From NCBI RefSeq assembly GCF_000685235.1, contig NZ_ARYH01000001.1, forward strand, positions 124,001-188,000: a DNA stretch of 64,000 nt, in the 5' to 3' direction. The notes below the pieces were generated by a model. That model was not told the origin of the DNA, did no database searches, and saw nothing but the letters and a program-made list of their open reading frames with translations. Positions 50,489 through 60,676 of the stretch are shown here, in pieces. Each line of letters starts with the position of its first letter. Position 1 is the first letter of the stretch. The position numbers were made by a program, and so were the translations under genes. Origin of the DNA: Hyphomonas adhaerens MHS-3. Its GTDB lineage: Bacteria > Pseudomonadota > Alphaproteobacteria > Caulobacterales > Hyphomonadaceae.

Positions 50489-52419
50489 GTCGGCGTGCCT
50501 TCTTCATCGGATCGATTGATGGACGCACTCTTCGTCCATGCCGGTTTGCGGCCGCTATTGGTGCGGATGGCGTGGGCGAGAATATCGCGGGCGACCGGCG
50601 CGGCGGTGCGCGAGCCGCCCTCCCCGTGCTCGACGACGACAGAGATCGCATATTTCGGATTTTCAGCCGGGGCATAGGCAACGAACAGGGCGTGGTCCCG
50701 CAACTCGCGCTCGATGCTTTCCCCCTTGCGGACGCCGGTGGCGCGTTCAGCCGTTGTAATGCGGCGAACCTGCGCCGTTCCCGTCTTGCCCGCGAGGCGC
50801 GGGCCGCCGAGCCCGAGATCGCCGGAACTGCGCGCCGTGCCGCCCCATTCGGACGTCACGCCATACATGCCCGACTTCATGAGCTTCATGATTTCGGCAT
50901 CGAGATGCGCATCAAGCACATGTTCATCCGGATCTTTCGGGCCAAGGCCGATCAGGCTCGGCTTCAGGGCGTGTCCTTCGGTTGCGATGCGCGCGGTCAT
51001 CAGGGCGAGTTGCAGAGGCGTGACCCCCAGCTGTCCCTGCCCGATCCCGAAGTTCAACGTCTCCCCTTCATACCAGGGTTCTTTCCGGACCCGCCGTTTC
51101 CATTCCGGATCAGGCACAAGCCCGCCGCGGGCGCCCGTCATGCCAAGGGTCCAGGCCTGGCCGAAGCCGAACTTGCGCGCCGTGTCCGCAATCGCCTGCG
51201 CGCCGGCCCGGCGGGCGACCTCATAGAAGTAGACATCGCACGACCCCTTGATGCCGCCGTGCAGATCCACCGTTCCGTGGCCACCCTTTTTCCAGCAGTG
51301 CCACGTCCGGTTTCCGAAATGGTAGTAGCCGTTGCAATGCACCTTGTCGCTCGGCGTGATGGCGCCGGTTTCAAGCGCCGCTGTCGCGACGACCATTTTG
51401 AACGTCGACCCCGGCGGGTACACCCCGCCATGCGCCCGCGGATAGAGCGGCGAGCGGGTATTGTCACGCAAGGCTGCGTAGTCGGCACTTGAAATCCCGT
51501 TGACGAAATCATTGGGATCGAAGGCCGGCGTCGAAACCATGGAAAGGATTTCGCCGCTGTCGATATCGACGACGACGGCAGCGCCGCTTTCCCCTTGGAA
51601 CCGCTCAATCGCAACGCGCTGCAGGTCCATGTCGATCGTGATGAACAGGTCCTTGCCTGCTTCCGGCGCAAGGCGTTCGTCCGGGATCTGATCGATCACG
51701 CGGCCGGCCGCATTGGTCACCAGCTTCTTGAAGCCCGGCTTTCCGCGCAGCCATTCTTCCGCAAACCGTTCCATGCCCTGCCGGCCCGTCCGCATGTCGG
51801 GGTGCCGGAACATCCGTTCGATCGTCGTAGCTTCGTCCGGCGTCTTGCCTTCGGTCAGCCGGTCCAGATCGTCCTGGCTGGCCCGGGCGACATAGCCCAG
51901 GACATGCGCGAAATCCCGTCCGCGCGGATAGGACCGCGTCAGCGCCATCTCGACCTGAACGCCCGGCAGTTCGACGGCATGAACGTTCATCCGGGCGAAG
52001 TCTTCATAGGACAATTCATTCGCCACGATCACGGGAAGGAAGGCCGCCCTGCGCAGACGGGCGCGCTGGATATCCCTCAGAACGCGCTCGACCTGCCCGT
52101 CGGAAAGCTCGATCAGCCGGCCGATGCTGGCAATCGTTGCCGCCGGGTCGTCCAGCTGTTCGGGAATGACGGTGACCCGTCCGGCCCGGCGGTGCGACGC
52201 GAGCGGCTTGCCGAAACGGTCCAGAATCCGCCCCCGCTGGGGTGGGGCGAGTTCCAGCTTGATGTGGTTTTCATTGGCCAGCTTGTCGTATTTCTTGCCT
52301 TCTAGGATCTGCAGCTGGAACAGGCGTGCGACCAGGCCGGCCCAGACGACACCGCCGCCAACGCCGGCCATCAACATCCGGCGGGAGAATTCCTGATCGG
52401 GGTGGAATCCCTTGCTCAT
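50485..52419 (-). CDS. mrdA: Penicillin-binding protein 2
   Basis: This 644-residue class B PBP is the transpeptidase of the elongasome. It has a short cytoplasmic tail, one TM helix (about 13-33), a non-catalytic domain, then the catalytic motifs Ser338-Thr-Phe-Lys (PPGSTFKM), a Ser-Cys-Asp element and KTGTAQ. Its start overlaps the mreD stop by 4 nt, and its stop overlaps rodA. The N terminus (MSKGFHPDQEFSRR) is family-like. Confidence 0.96.
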   Translation of the reverse strand: MSKGFHPDQEFSRRMLMAGVGGGVVWAGLVARLFQLQILEGKKYDKLANENHIKLELAPPQRGRILDRFGKPLASHRRAGRVTVIPEQLDDPAATIASIGRLIELSDGQVERVLRDIQRARLRRAAFLPVIVANELSYEDFARMNVHAVELPGVQVEMALTRSYPRGRDFAHVLGYVARASQDDLDRLTEGKTPDEATTIERMFRHPDMRTGRQGMERFAEEWLRGKPGFKKLVTNAAGRVIDQIPDERLAPEAGKDLFITIDMDLQRVAIERFQGESGAAVVVDIDSGEILSMVSTPAFDPNDFVNGISSADYAALRDNTRSPLYPRAHGGVYPPGSTFKMVVATAALETGAITPSDKVHCNGYYHFGNRTWHCWKKGGHGTVDLHGGIKGSCDVYFYEVARRAGAQAIADTARKFGFGQAWTLGMTGARGGLVPDPEWKRRVRKEPWYEGETLNFGIGQGQLGVTPLQLALMTARIATEGHALKPSLIGLGPKDPDEHVLDAHLDAEIMKLMKSGMYGVTSEWGGTARSSGDLGLGGPRLAGKTGTAQVRRITTAERATGVRKGESIERELRDHALFVAYAPAENPKYAISVVVEHGEGGSRTAAPVARDILAHAIRTNSGRKPAWTKSASINRSDEEGTPT

Positions 52420-52967
52420 ATTGCCTGCCCCGGCGTTTCTCCCGGCCTGCGGCCAAGGTCGAACACTTTGTGGATCAGGGCATAGAGCAGCCCGGTCGTC
52501 AGCATCGCCGCAATCAGGGGCAGTATCCGCACCGGATGGTCTTCGAGGGTCGACGCCATGATCCAGAGTACCAGAAACGCCCCGGCGAACAGGAGGACTG
52601 TCGCAGCAATCGCGATCAATGGCTCATTGGTGATATCGAATTCTGACGAAATGGCCGTGCTCGCAGCGTAGGTCAGCAGATTGACCACTTCAAAGCTGCC
52701 CATCGGGGCGTGGAAGATCACGTCCTGTATCCCGCCGAATATGATCAGGATGATCATCGGCCGGATCGACAGGCCAACCCGGCCCCAGCCGACGGCGCCC
52801 CAGAGCGCGGCATGTGGCCATGCGAACGACAATCCGAAAATGTCGTTCCGAGTCAGGCCGAAGAGACCGACAGTGGCGATCAGGAACGACCCGAAAAGCA
52901 GCCGGGGTGTGGGGCCTGACTTGGCCCAAAGACTTTGCCTCCGCCGGGTCAGGAAGGAGCCGGGCAT
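52416..52967 (-). CDS. mreD: Rod-shape-determining protein MreD
   Basis: This 183-residue protein has five or six hydrophobic segments and the short basic N terminus of MreD. Its conserved middle is RPMIILIIFGGIQDVIFHAPMGSFEVVNLL. It is a membrane scaffold of the elongasome. It overlaps mrdA by 4 nt (ATGA) and mreC by one base (TGATG), a tightly coupled position between them. Confidence 0.93.
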   Translation of the reverse strand: MPGSFLTRRRQSLWAKSGPTPRLLFGSFLIATVGLFGLTRNDIFGLSFAWPHAALWGAVGWGRVGLSIRPMIILIIFGGIQDVIFHAPMGSFEVVNLLTYAASTAISSEFDITNEPLIAIAATVLLFAGAFLVLWIMASTLEDHPVRILPLIAAMLTTGLLYALIHKVFDLGRRPGETPGQAI

Positions 52968-53839
52968 CAGCGGCGCGCCCCCTGCGTCGGGCTGGCATCA
53001 CCCTCAAGCGCCGGCAGATCACCGGCCGGGATCGGCCGCTCCACCGTTGGCGGCGGAATCAGCTGCACATAACCGGACGAGCCTTCGCTCATCGCGTATT
53101 TGACACGCCAGTCATTGCCGGACTGATGCACCTCGCCGACGACCAGCCCGCGCGGGTACGCCCCGCCCTCGGCCGACGTCAGGATCCGCTCGCCCTCAAT
53201 AAAAGCGCTCCGCTCAGGCAGGTCTGTCAGGGCGCCGGAACTGGTCGCCCCTCCCTGCATGATGGCATGCACGCCCGACACTTCGCCGATGACCGGGACC
53301 CGGCTGTTAAAGTCTGTCACCAGGAGGATGCGCGACGACCGCTCCCCAAGCTGGATGACGCGGCCCACAAGGCCGCCTTCATTCATCGCGATGGAGCCCG
53401 GCTCCACGCCTTGCGACCGGCCCGCATTGGCCAGCAGCGTCTGCGCAAAGGGGCCTTCACTTTCAGAGGTCACCCGCGCCGTCACCCCGCGCGCCGGCGG
53501 TTCCCCCATCAGGTTGAGGATTTCCTCATACGCTTCCAGGCGGTCGGCCATGGAAATGGCCGCAGCCTTGTAGCGGGACAGGTCCCGCACTTCGGCTTCC
53601 AGTTCCCGGATACGCTTTTCCTGCGCCACCTGCCCGGTCAGCCGGGCCCACAGGCCAATCTGTTCGCCGCCGCCAAGCCGATCACCGACCGAGGCGCGTA
53701 CAGGGTTGAAAAATTGACTGATTTGCGGGGCGGATTGCGCAATAATCAGGGCTGCGAACCCAAAAATGAGCACACCAAGGACGAGGCGCTTGGGAGAGCG
53801 CCGGACGCCTTTCTGAGCTGACCGGCCCGAACGTGCCAT
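52967..53839 (-). CDS. mreC: Rod-shape-determining protein MreC
   Basis: This 290-residue protein has one TM segment (about 18-36), a coiled coil (EKRIRELEAEVRDLSRYKAAAISM) and a beta-barrel domain with GGLVGRVIQLGERSSRILLVTD. It is periplasmic and links MreB to PBP2. The Pro-rich C-terminal tail is short. It lies 38 bp downstream of mreB. Confidence 0.95.
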   Translation of the reverse strand: MARSGRSAQKGVRRSPKRLVLGVLIFGFAALIIAQSAPQISQFFNPVRASVGDRLGGGEQIGLWARLTGQVAQEKRIRELEAEVRDLSRYKAAAISMADRLEAYEEILNLMGEPPARGVTARVTSESEGPFAQTLLANAGRSQGVEPGSIAMNEGGLVGRVIQLGERSSRILLVTDFNSRVPVIGEVSGVHAIMQGGATSSGALTDLPERSAFIEGERILTSAEGGAYPRGLVVGEVHQSGNDWRVKYAMSEGSSGYVQLIPPPTVERPIPAGDLPALEGDASPTQGARR

Positions 53840-53877
53840 ATGGCGAGTCCTCTGGTGTTTCCTTGATTATACCGTCC

Positions 53878-55185
<1,308 letters not shown>

Positions 55186-56667
55186 TCAATCAGCGGGAAT
55201 GACCTGCCAGCTGTCGGGGTCAAATTTGCGCATGATCGCGGCATATTCGGTCGTCTTGCCGGACCAGTTGTTGGTCACCTTGCCGCTCTCTGTCTTGTAC
55301 CAGCTGGCGCAATCGCCCGCCCAGACCGTCTTGCCGAGGTCCGCCTGAAGCTTGTCATTGTAAGCCTTCATCGCCTCCGGCTTCACATCCAGCGCCGCAA
55401 CTTCCTTCGCCGCAATCCGGCCGATCGCCTGGATCACGTATTCCAGCTGGCGTTCCACCATCAGGATGATGGAATTGTGCCCGAGATTGGTGTTCGGGCC
55501 GTACAGCAGGAAGAAGTTTGGAAAGCCGGGGACAGCCACGCCCTTGTACGCTTCAGCGCCATCCTTCCAGACTTCGTTCAGGGACACCCCTTCCCGGCCA
55601 TGGACCTGCATCGGGGTCAGGAATTCGGTCGACTGGAAGCCGGTCGCATAGATGATGACATCGCAGGCGTGCTCCACACCGTCGTCACCGACGACGCCCC
55701 GGGGCGTGATTTCCTTCACCCCCTGACGGATCACCTCGACATTCGGCTGGATCAGAGCCGGGTAATAGTCGTCCGAGATGAGGATGCGCTTGCAGCCCGG
55801 TTCAAAGTCCGGCGTCAGCAAGGCACGCATCTCCGGATCCTTCACCTGGTCTTCGAGATGTTTCAGGCACATCTTCTTCATCGACTTCGCCAGACCGCTC
55901 TCACCCTGGTGAAAGGCGGTGAAGCCGAAATCGGCGAAGGCCCGGATGCGCCAGCGATACCAGTTGATCCGCCACCGCTGCTTGTCGAAAGCGCGCTTGT
56001 CGGCTTCCGTGTACTTCCGCTGGCCGCGCGGACGGCACCAGGCCGGCGACCGCTGGAAATTGATCAGTTTCCCGACCTGTTTCTGTATCTCGGGCAGGAA
56101 CTGGACCGCGCTTGGTCCATTGCCGATCACGCAAACCTTCTTGCCTTTCAGGTCGACGGAATGATCCCAGCGGGCAGAATGGAAGGAGGCCCCTCCGAAA
56201 CTGTCCTTGCCTTTGAAATCCGGAATGGAGGGAATGTTCAGCTGGCCAAGGCCGGAGATGAGCACATCTGCGGTATGAGTCGTTCCGTCCGCCTTTGTCA
56301 GCGTCCAGGTGCGGCTGGCTTCGTCATAGCTGCAGTCGGTGATCTCTGAATTGAAGTGGCAGTGGGGACGTACGCCGAACTTGTCCGCGAAGTCTTCGAA
56401 ATATTGAAGGATCTGCGGCTGCAGCGACCATTTGTAGTCCCAGTCCGGATTGAGGTCGAAGGAATAAGAGTAGAGATGGCTGGGTACATCGCAGCCACAC
56501 CCCGGATAGGTATTATCGCGCCAGGTGCCGCCGACACCGTCCGACTTTTCGAACAGGTCGATCTTCGAATAACCGGCCTCTTTCAGCTTCGCGACCGCTG
56601 CCAGGCCGCTCATGCCCGCGCCGAGCACGGCAATGCTGAGAGACGTTCCATCCTTTCCCGACTGCAT
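55186..56667 (-). CDS. Baeyer-Villiger-type flavin monooxygenase
   Basis: This 493-residue flavoprotein has an FAD-binding GAGMSG (about residues 15-20), an NADPH-binding motif GNGPSAVQ and the Baeyer-Villiger fingerprint FGGASFHSARWD (Phe157 to Trp167; FxGxxxHxxxW). It likely oxidises a ketone or steroid-type substrate; N- or S-oxidation is possible. I chose ATG 56667 because GGAGG lies 12 nt upstream; a GTG 15 nt earlier overlaps that site. TTATCGA occurs twice in the promoter region. Confidence 0.9.
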   Translation of the reverse strand: MQSGKDGTSLSIAVLGAGMSGLAAVAKLKEAGYSKIDLFEKSDGVGGTWRDNTYPGCGCDVPSHLYSYSFDLNPDWDYKWSLQPQILQYFEDFADKFGVRPHCHFNSEITDCSYDEASRTWTLTKADGTTHTADVLISGLGQLNIPSIPDFKGKDSFGGASFHSARWDHSVDLKGKKVCVIGNGPSAVQFLPEIQKQVGKLINFQRSPAWCRPRGQRKYTEADKRAFDKQRWRINWYRWRIRAFADFGFTAFHQGESGLAKSMKKMCLKHLEDQVKDPEMRALLTPDFEPGCKRILISDDYYPALIQPNVEVIRQGVKEITPRGVVGDDGVEHACDVIIYATGFQSTEFLTPMQVHGREGVSLNEVWKDGAEAYKGVAVPGFPNFFLLYGPNTNLGHNSIILMVERQLEYVIQAIGRIAAKEVAALDVKPEAMKAYNDKLQADLGKTVWAGDCASWYKTESGKVTNNWSGKTTEYAAIMRKFDPDSWQVIPAD

Positions 56668-56683
56668 GCCCTTTTCCTCCACT

Positions 56684-56701
56684 TTATCGACTTTTTATCG
56701 A
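56684..56701. repeat. TTATCGA direct repeat upstream of the monooxygenase
   Basis: TTATCGA occurs at 56684-56690 and 56695-56701 just upstream of the monooxygenase ribosome-binding site, with a 4-nt gap. It could be a regulator half-site pair. No regulator gene lies next to it. Confidence 0.35.
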
Positions 56702-56754
56702 TAGTGGCACGCGCTGGTTGACGGTCAACACGTCCCGCAAGGGGAAGAGACCAC

Positions 56755-58527
56755 TCAGTTTTCAGGGACGACGCGGTAGAACCGGCCGGAGGCCTCATCC
56801 TCCGGAAGCGGCTTCACAGGCTGCAGCCAATCAGGAACTTCACCTGCGGCCAGCCGGGCAAGGAAACCATCCGGTTGCAGCTGCTGGAACGTGCTGTTCT
56901 GTCCGGCGTTGGGACAAAACAGAACATAATCGACCTGGTTTTCTGCGAGCAGCGCCGGCACTTTGTCCGGCGGCAGACCGAAGGCTTCGAGACTGGCGGA
57001 AATGCCCGCAATGTCGCGATGATAGTTCGCGTACATCACCGAATGCGGTGTCATCTCCAGCAACGCTGCACCGGTATTCGCGTCGGACAGAATCATGCCG
57101 GGCGGCACCGAGTCCAGTGCCGCACGCGTCTCGTCCGACAGACAGGACTGCTCCCCGCCGATGACGGGGGCTGACGATGGCAAGACGAGCATCACCGGCA
57201 ATGCCCAGAGTGTAGGGCTGGAAAGCGCGAGCGGCAGGAGATAGCCCGTGCGCCGCCCCCCTTCTTTACGCCCGGCAATATAGGCATCCCTCGCCCACAC
57301 CGCACATGGAATGATCGCCAGCAAACTGCCGAATACATAAAAACGTGTCTGGTACAGCATCAGGACGAGACCGAGCGCCAGAAGCAAGGCGAACATCAGA
57401 TCCGTGCGGACATCTCTGCGCCGCAGCAGCCCGGCGATTGAAACGCCGAACCCCACAAGGCTTGGCCCCATTGCATAGGCCACGAATGGCCAGCGTCCGC
57501 CCTGCTGCGCGAACATCGGGCGTGCCTCAATGATGCTGCCAAACCAGATATCGCGCATGTCAGGTGTGAGAATGTCCAGCGGACTGCCGAGACATTGCGG
57601 CCCTTGCAACAGGAATAAGCCCGCGCACGCCGCACCAATTGCGGCAAGACCGGCAAAGCGGATGAGCCGCCCATATCCCGAAAGGAACGCCGCGCAGAGG
57701 CCAAGGCCTCCACCACCTATCGCCAGGGCAAGAAAGGAAATCGAAGACAAGGCGTCGCAATAGACCTGTCCCCAGGCCGCTTGCGGCACCGTCCCGAAGA
57801 AGCAGACCGCAATGACAGCGGCAAGCGCCGCGCCAAAGGCCAGCGTGCCGTTGCGGACCTCTGCCCCTCTCAAGGCCCAATCGACCGCATGGAAGGCGCA
57901 AAGCACCGCGACGAAAGGATAAAGCTCGATCCCGACGGCCACGGAAAGCGCCAGCATCACGGCGCTGAGAATCATGTTGCGCGGGCTCACCAGCCGGTCG
58001 AGCGACGCCCCGACCGCCACAGCAAGGAAGCCGAGCTGCAGATTGTGGTGGTCGATCGCACCGGACAGAAAGCGGAAATGTCCGAACAGGATAAAAAGCG
58101 CGACGATGAAGGTGAAGACCAGCAGCTTGCCGTCGCCGATATTGCGGACAGCCAGCGCCAGCCCGCCCAGGACGATCAGCAGGCTGATCGGTGGCCAGAT
58201 CGTGATCGCCCAGGCAAGTGCGGTCTCGCTTGGCAGGAAAAAGTCGAACAGCGATGTCAGAAAAAGAGTCGGAATGTCGGGAATGCGCGACCAGTGCATC
58301 AGGGTGCCACCATCCGGTCCCAGCCTGTATTGATGCAGATCAAACCAGCCCTGCCCTGCCAGCAAGTCGCGGACCTGTACCAGCCGCATGATGTCGTCGC
58401 CATCCGGTCCCGGCCGGCCCAGCTGCTGCTTCAGCACGCTCAGCACGACGACACTCAGGAAAATTACGCCTGCCAGCAGGCCCGCCCACAAGCGTGCCGA
58501 GCCGAATTTGGAGCTTGTTGATGTCAT
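56755..58527 (-). CDS. GT-C-like polytopic membrane protein
   Basis: This 590-residue protein has about ten hydrophobic segments and a C-terminal soluble part (from about 470). Near the N terminus it has GPDGDDIMRLVQVRDLLAGQGWFDLHQYRL and MHWSRIPDIP; the paired Asp residues follow the pattern of GT-C glycosyltransferases or oligosaccharyltransferase-like proteins. The start at MTSTSSKFGS (58527) is chosen over the upstream in-frame start because residues before it are basic and unlike the family. The substrate is unknown. Confidence 0.75.
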   Translation of the reverse strand: MTSTSSKFGSARLWAGLLAGVIFLSVVVLSVLKQQLGRPGPDGDDIMRLVQVRDLLAGQGWFDLHQYRLGPDGGTLMHWSRIPDIPTLFLTSLFDFFLPSETALAWAITIWPPISLLIVLGGLALAVRNIGDGKLLVFTFIVALFILFGHFRFLSGAIDHHNLQLGFLAVAVGASLDRLVSPRNMILSAVMLALSVAVGIELYPFVAVLCAFHAVDWALRGAEVRNGTLAFGAALAAVIAVCFFGTVPQAAWGQVYCDALSSISFLALAIGGGGLGLCAAFLSGYGRLIRFAGLAAIGAACAGLFLLQGPQCLGSPLDILTPDMRDIWFGSIIEARPMFAQQGGRWPFVAYAMGPSLVGFGVSIAGLLRRRDVRTDLMFALLLALGLVLMLYQTRFYVFGSLLAIIPCAVWARDAYIAGRKEGGRRTGYLLPLALSSPTLWALPVMLVLPSSAPVIGGEQSCLSDETRAALDSVPPGMILSDANTGAALLEMTPHSVMYANYHRDIAGISASLEAFGLPPDKVPALLAENQVDYVLFCPNAGQNSTFQQLQPDGFLARLAAGEVPDWLQPVKPLPEDEASGRFYRVVPEN

Positions 58528-58832
58528 GCCTGTCCTGACCTGCCTGGATTTGTGGCGGTAACCATATCCCCGGCAGGTGTAGGAATACCTAAAAGCCCTG
58601 TTACGGCGACAGATCGAGACAAATCCGGGGCTTGGCCTGTGGAATACTTGCAAGGTCAGTTAAGAACGTAACCGCAGGCATGGCCCGCCACCCTTAACAC
58701 GCCTAACTCGCCAAAATTCCGGGAACAGGCGCAGGCACAGCAGATTTGCGCGTGAACAAGTGGTTAATCTGCGACTGTAATTCTCTTTTCGGTGTGAACT
58801 ATAACTTATCCGAGTTGTGGTTCTTTGGCCTC
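58528..58832. other. 305-bp divergent gap, no gene seen
   Basis: The gap between the GT-C-like gene and the pseudokinase gene contains no convincing frame. It holds AT-rich stretches with several TTAA tetramers (58660, 58694, 58763), none in the TTAA-N7-TTAA arrangement. It must contain both promoters. If the pseudokinase started at the TTG at 58746, the gap would be 218 bp. Confidence 0.6.
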
Positions 58833-60560
58833 ATGACCAATGCGGCGACCCGTTTTACGTTCCTTGACTTGATCCTCTTCGGCTCGCCGAAGATCGACGA
58901 GAGCGTGCGCGGGCCGATGAACCTGCACATGCTGAGCCGGTTCCAGAAATACAAGATCCCGATCAGCGTCGTGACGCTGATCAATGCCACGATCCTGCTC
59001 GCCATGTTCTCGGCGGCCTCCCCTTCCGGTTTTTCTCCGATTGCTTTTTTCTGGTGGCTGCCTGTCGCCTTCTATTCCGTCTTCATGTTCTGGAGTGGCC
59101 TGCGTCCGCTTGATCTCAGCACGGGACGTGTCCCCTCCGGCCGATTTGTAAAACGGGCAGAACTCGGTTCCTTCCTGCTCGGACTGTGGTGGACGGGCCT
59201 GATGCTGACACCGATCGCAGAGACCGAAGCACAGCAGCTGACCATGATCGGCGTTGCCATGGGCATGTGCTGCGGCGTGGTCGGCTTTACCGCCCCTATG
59301 GTGGGTGTGGCAGCCCGGTACATGACGGCCGCAACGGTCGTGCAGCTTCTGGCCCTTCTCCAGCATCACACTGCGACGGCAATGACGGCGACGTTGTTCG
59401 GCCTCGCCCTCTCGATCGCCCTGCTTGTCAGCTCCCGGAACTTCTTCCAGTCAACTTTGGAACTGGTTGAATCCCGGACCGAAACCGAGCGCGCGCACAA
59501 TCTCCTGAAGCAATCCCTGGAAACATCCCGGCATGGATTTGCGATTTTCACGGAAACAGGCGAACGCCTGGTCGCGAACACGTACCACCAGAACTATTTC
59601 CCCGACTTTGTTCCGACGGCAGCTGATCTCGGCACGAAGGAAATTTCGGTAAAAGGCAGCGACTGGTTCATCCGGTCGGTCACTCAGTCCACCAACCGGA
59701 ATTTCATCGTTACGCATACGAACATCAACCTGCAGAAAGAAACGCAGCGCTCGCTGCTGGCCGCGCAGGAAACCATCAATGACGCCCTGGCTGCTCGCTC
59801 GCGCTTCATCTCGCGCGCCTCCACAGACCTTGCCGGACCGTTGAAATACATCATGACCCTCGCTTCGGCGATGTCGTCAGGCTCCCGCATCGAGTTCTCG
59901 CGCGAGGAAATCAGCGGCCACTGCGACAGCATCGACAAGGTTGCCCGCGACCTGCTCGATCTTGTGCGCGACATTGAAGAATACGCCGAAGGGGAATCTG
60001 GCGGGACGTTCTCGAACGAAGCCCCGGAAGACCTGCGCGAGCTTCTTTCGCCGGAACAGCTCTGGGCTGCCGCGACCTGGGAAAAATCGACCTTCGACCG
60101 GATCAAGGTGTCGATCCCGCAAGACCTCGATGTTGTGATGATCGACGGTCCCCGTTTCACGTCGACCGTAGTGAAACTCCTCAAGCGGGCTTCCATGGTG
60201 TCGATCGACCCGATCGTGCTGACCTGCACGCCGGACGAGGAAGGCCGTATTCATGTGACGATCGTCGATCGCGGCCGTCCGCTGAGCCCGGCTGAAGTGG
60301 CTGACTTCTTCGAGCCTTACGGTGACGAAACCCGGCCCGGTGCAGACCAGTACGTGACGCGCGGCCTCGAACTCGCACTGATCAAGAAATACCTGAACAG
60401 CCAGGGCGCTGAAATCGCTGTGCGGCCGCTGAACAAGATCGGCAACGCCATCACGATCACGCTGCCCACCTCGGCCATCGTGGGTAACAGCTCCAAGCCG
60501 CGCACAGGAACGGCTCTCAAAGACGAATCCGCGCCTTCCCGCCGGACTGTGAACGGCTGA
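58833..60560 (+). CDS. Degenerate membrane histidine kinase-like protein (pseudokinase)
   Basis: This 575-residue protein has six hydrophobic segments in residues about 35-210, a PAS-like segment (about 245-305), a dimerisation-helix region and an ATPase-like domain. The His box is degraded: at the position of the phospho-acceptor His there is Thr331 (FISRASTDLAGPL versus FLANMSHELRTPL). The N box reads KLLKRASMV without Asn, the G1 box is VDRGRPL and the G2 box RGLELALIKK. It is probably a signalling adaptor without kinase activity. The ATG at 58833 is a choice; an in-frame TTG lies at 58746. Confidence 0.78.
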   Translation: MTNAATRFTFLDLILFGSPKIDESVRGPMNLHMLSRFQKYKIPISVVTLINATILLAMFSAASPSGFSPIAFFWWLPVAFYSVFMFWSGLRPLDLSTGRVPSGRFVKRAELGSFLLGLWWTGLMLTPIAETEAQQLTMIGVAMGMCCGVVGFTAPMVGVAARYMTAATVVQLLALLQHHTATAMTATLFGLALSIALLVSSRNFFQSTLELVESRTETERAHNLLKQSLETSRHGFAIFTETGERLVANTYHQNYFPDFVPTAADLGTKEISVKGSDWFIRSVTQSTNRNFIVTHTNINLQKETQRSLLAAQETINDALAARSRFISRASTDLAGPLKYIMTLASAMSSGSRIEFSREEISGHCDSIDKVARDLLDLVRDIEEYAEGESGGTFSNEAPEDLRELLSPEQLWAAATWEKSTFDRIKVSIPQDLDVVMIDGPRFTSTVVKLLKRASMVSIDPIVLTCTPDEEGRIHVTIVDRGRPLSPAEVADFFEPYGDETRPGADQYVTRGLELALIKKYLNSQGAEIAVRPLNKIGNAITITLPTSAIVGNSSKPRTGTALKDESAPSRRTVNG

Positions 60561-60676
60561 TTTCACGCCTTCGCGGGCAAGTTTTCCGGCCCTGATCTTC
60601 AAAGCGACAGCATTCGCCTTGCATCGGCGGCGCAATTGGCTAGTCCTGTTTGCCAATGCTGTTGTGAGTAGTTCAG

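Noticed and set aside
56755-58653. Start of the GT-C-like gene at 58653
   Set aside because: Residues before MTSTSSKFG are basic and unlike a membrane-protein start, so 58527 is preferred.
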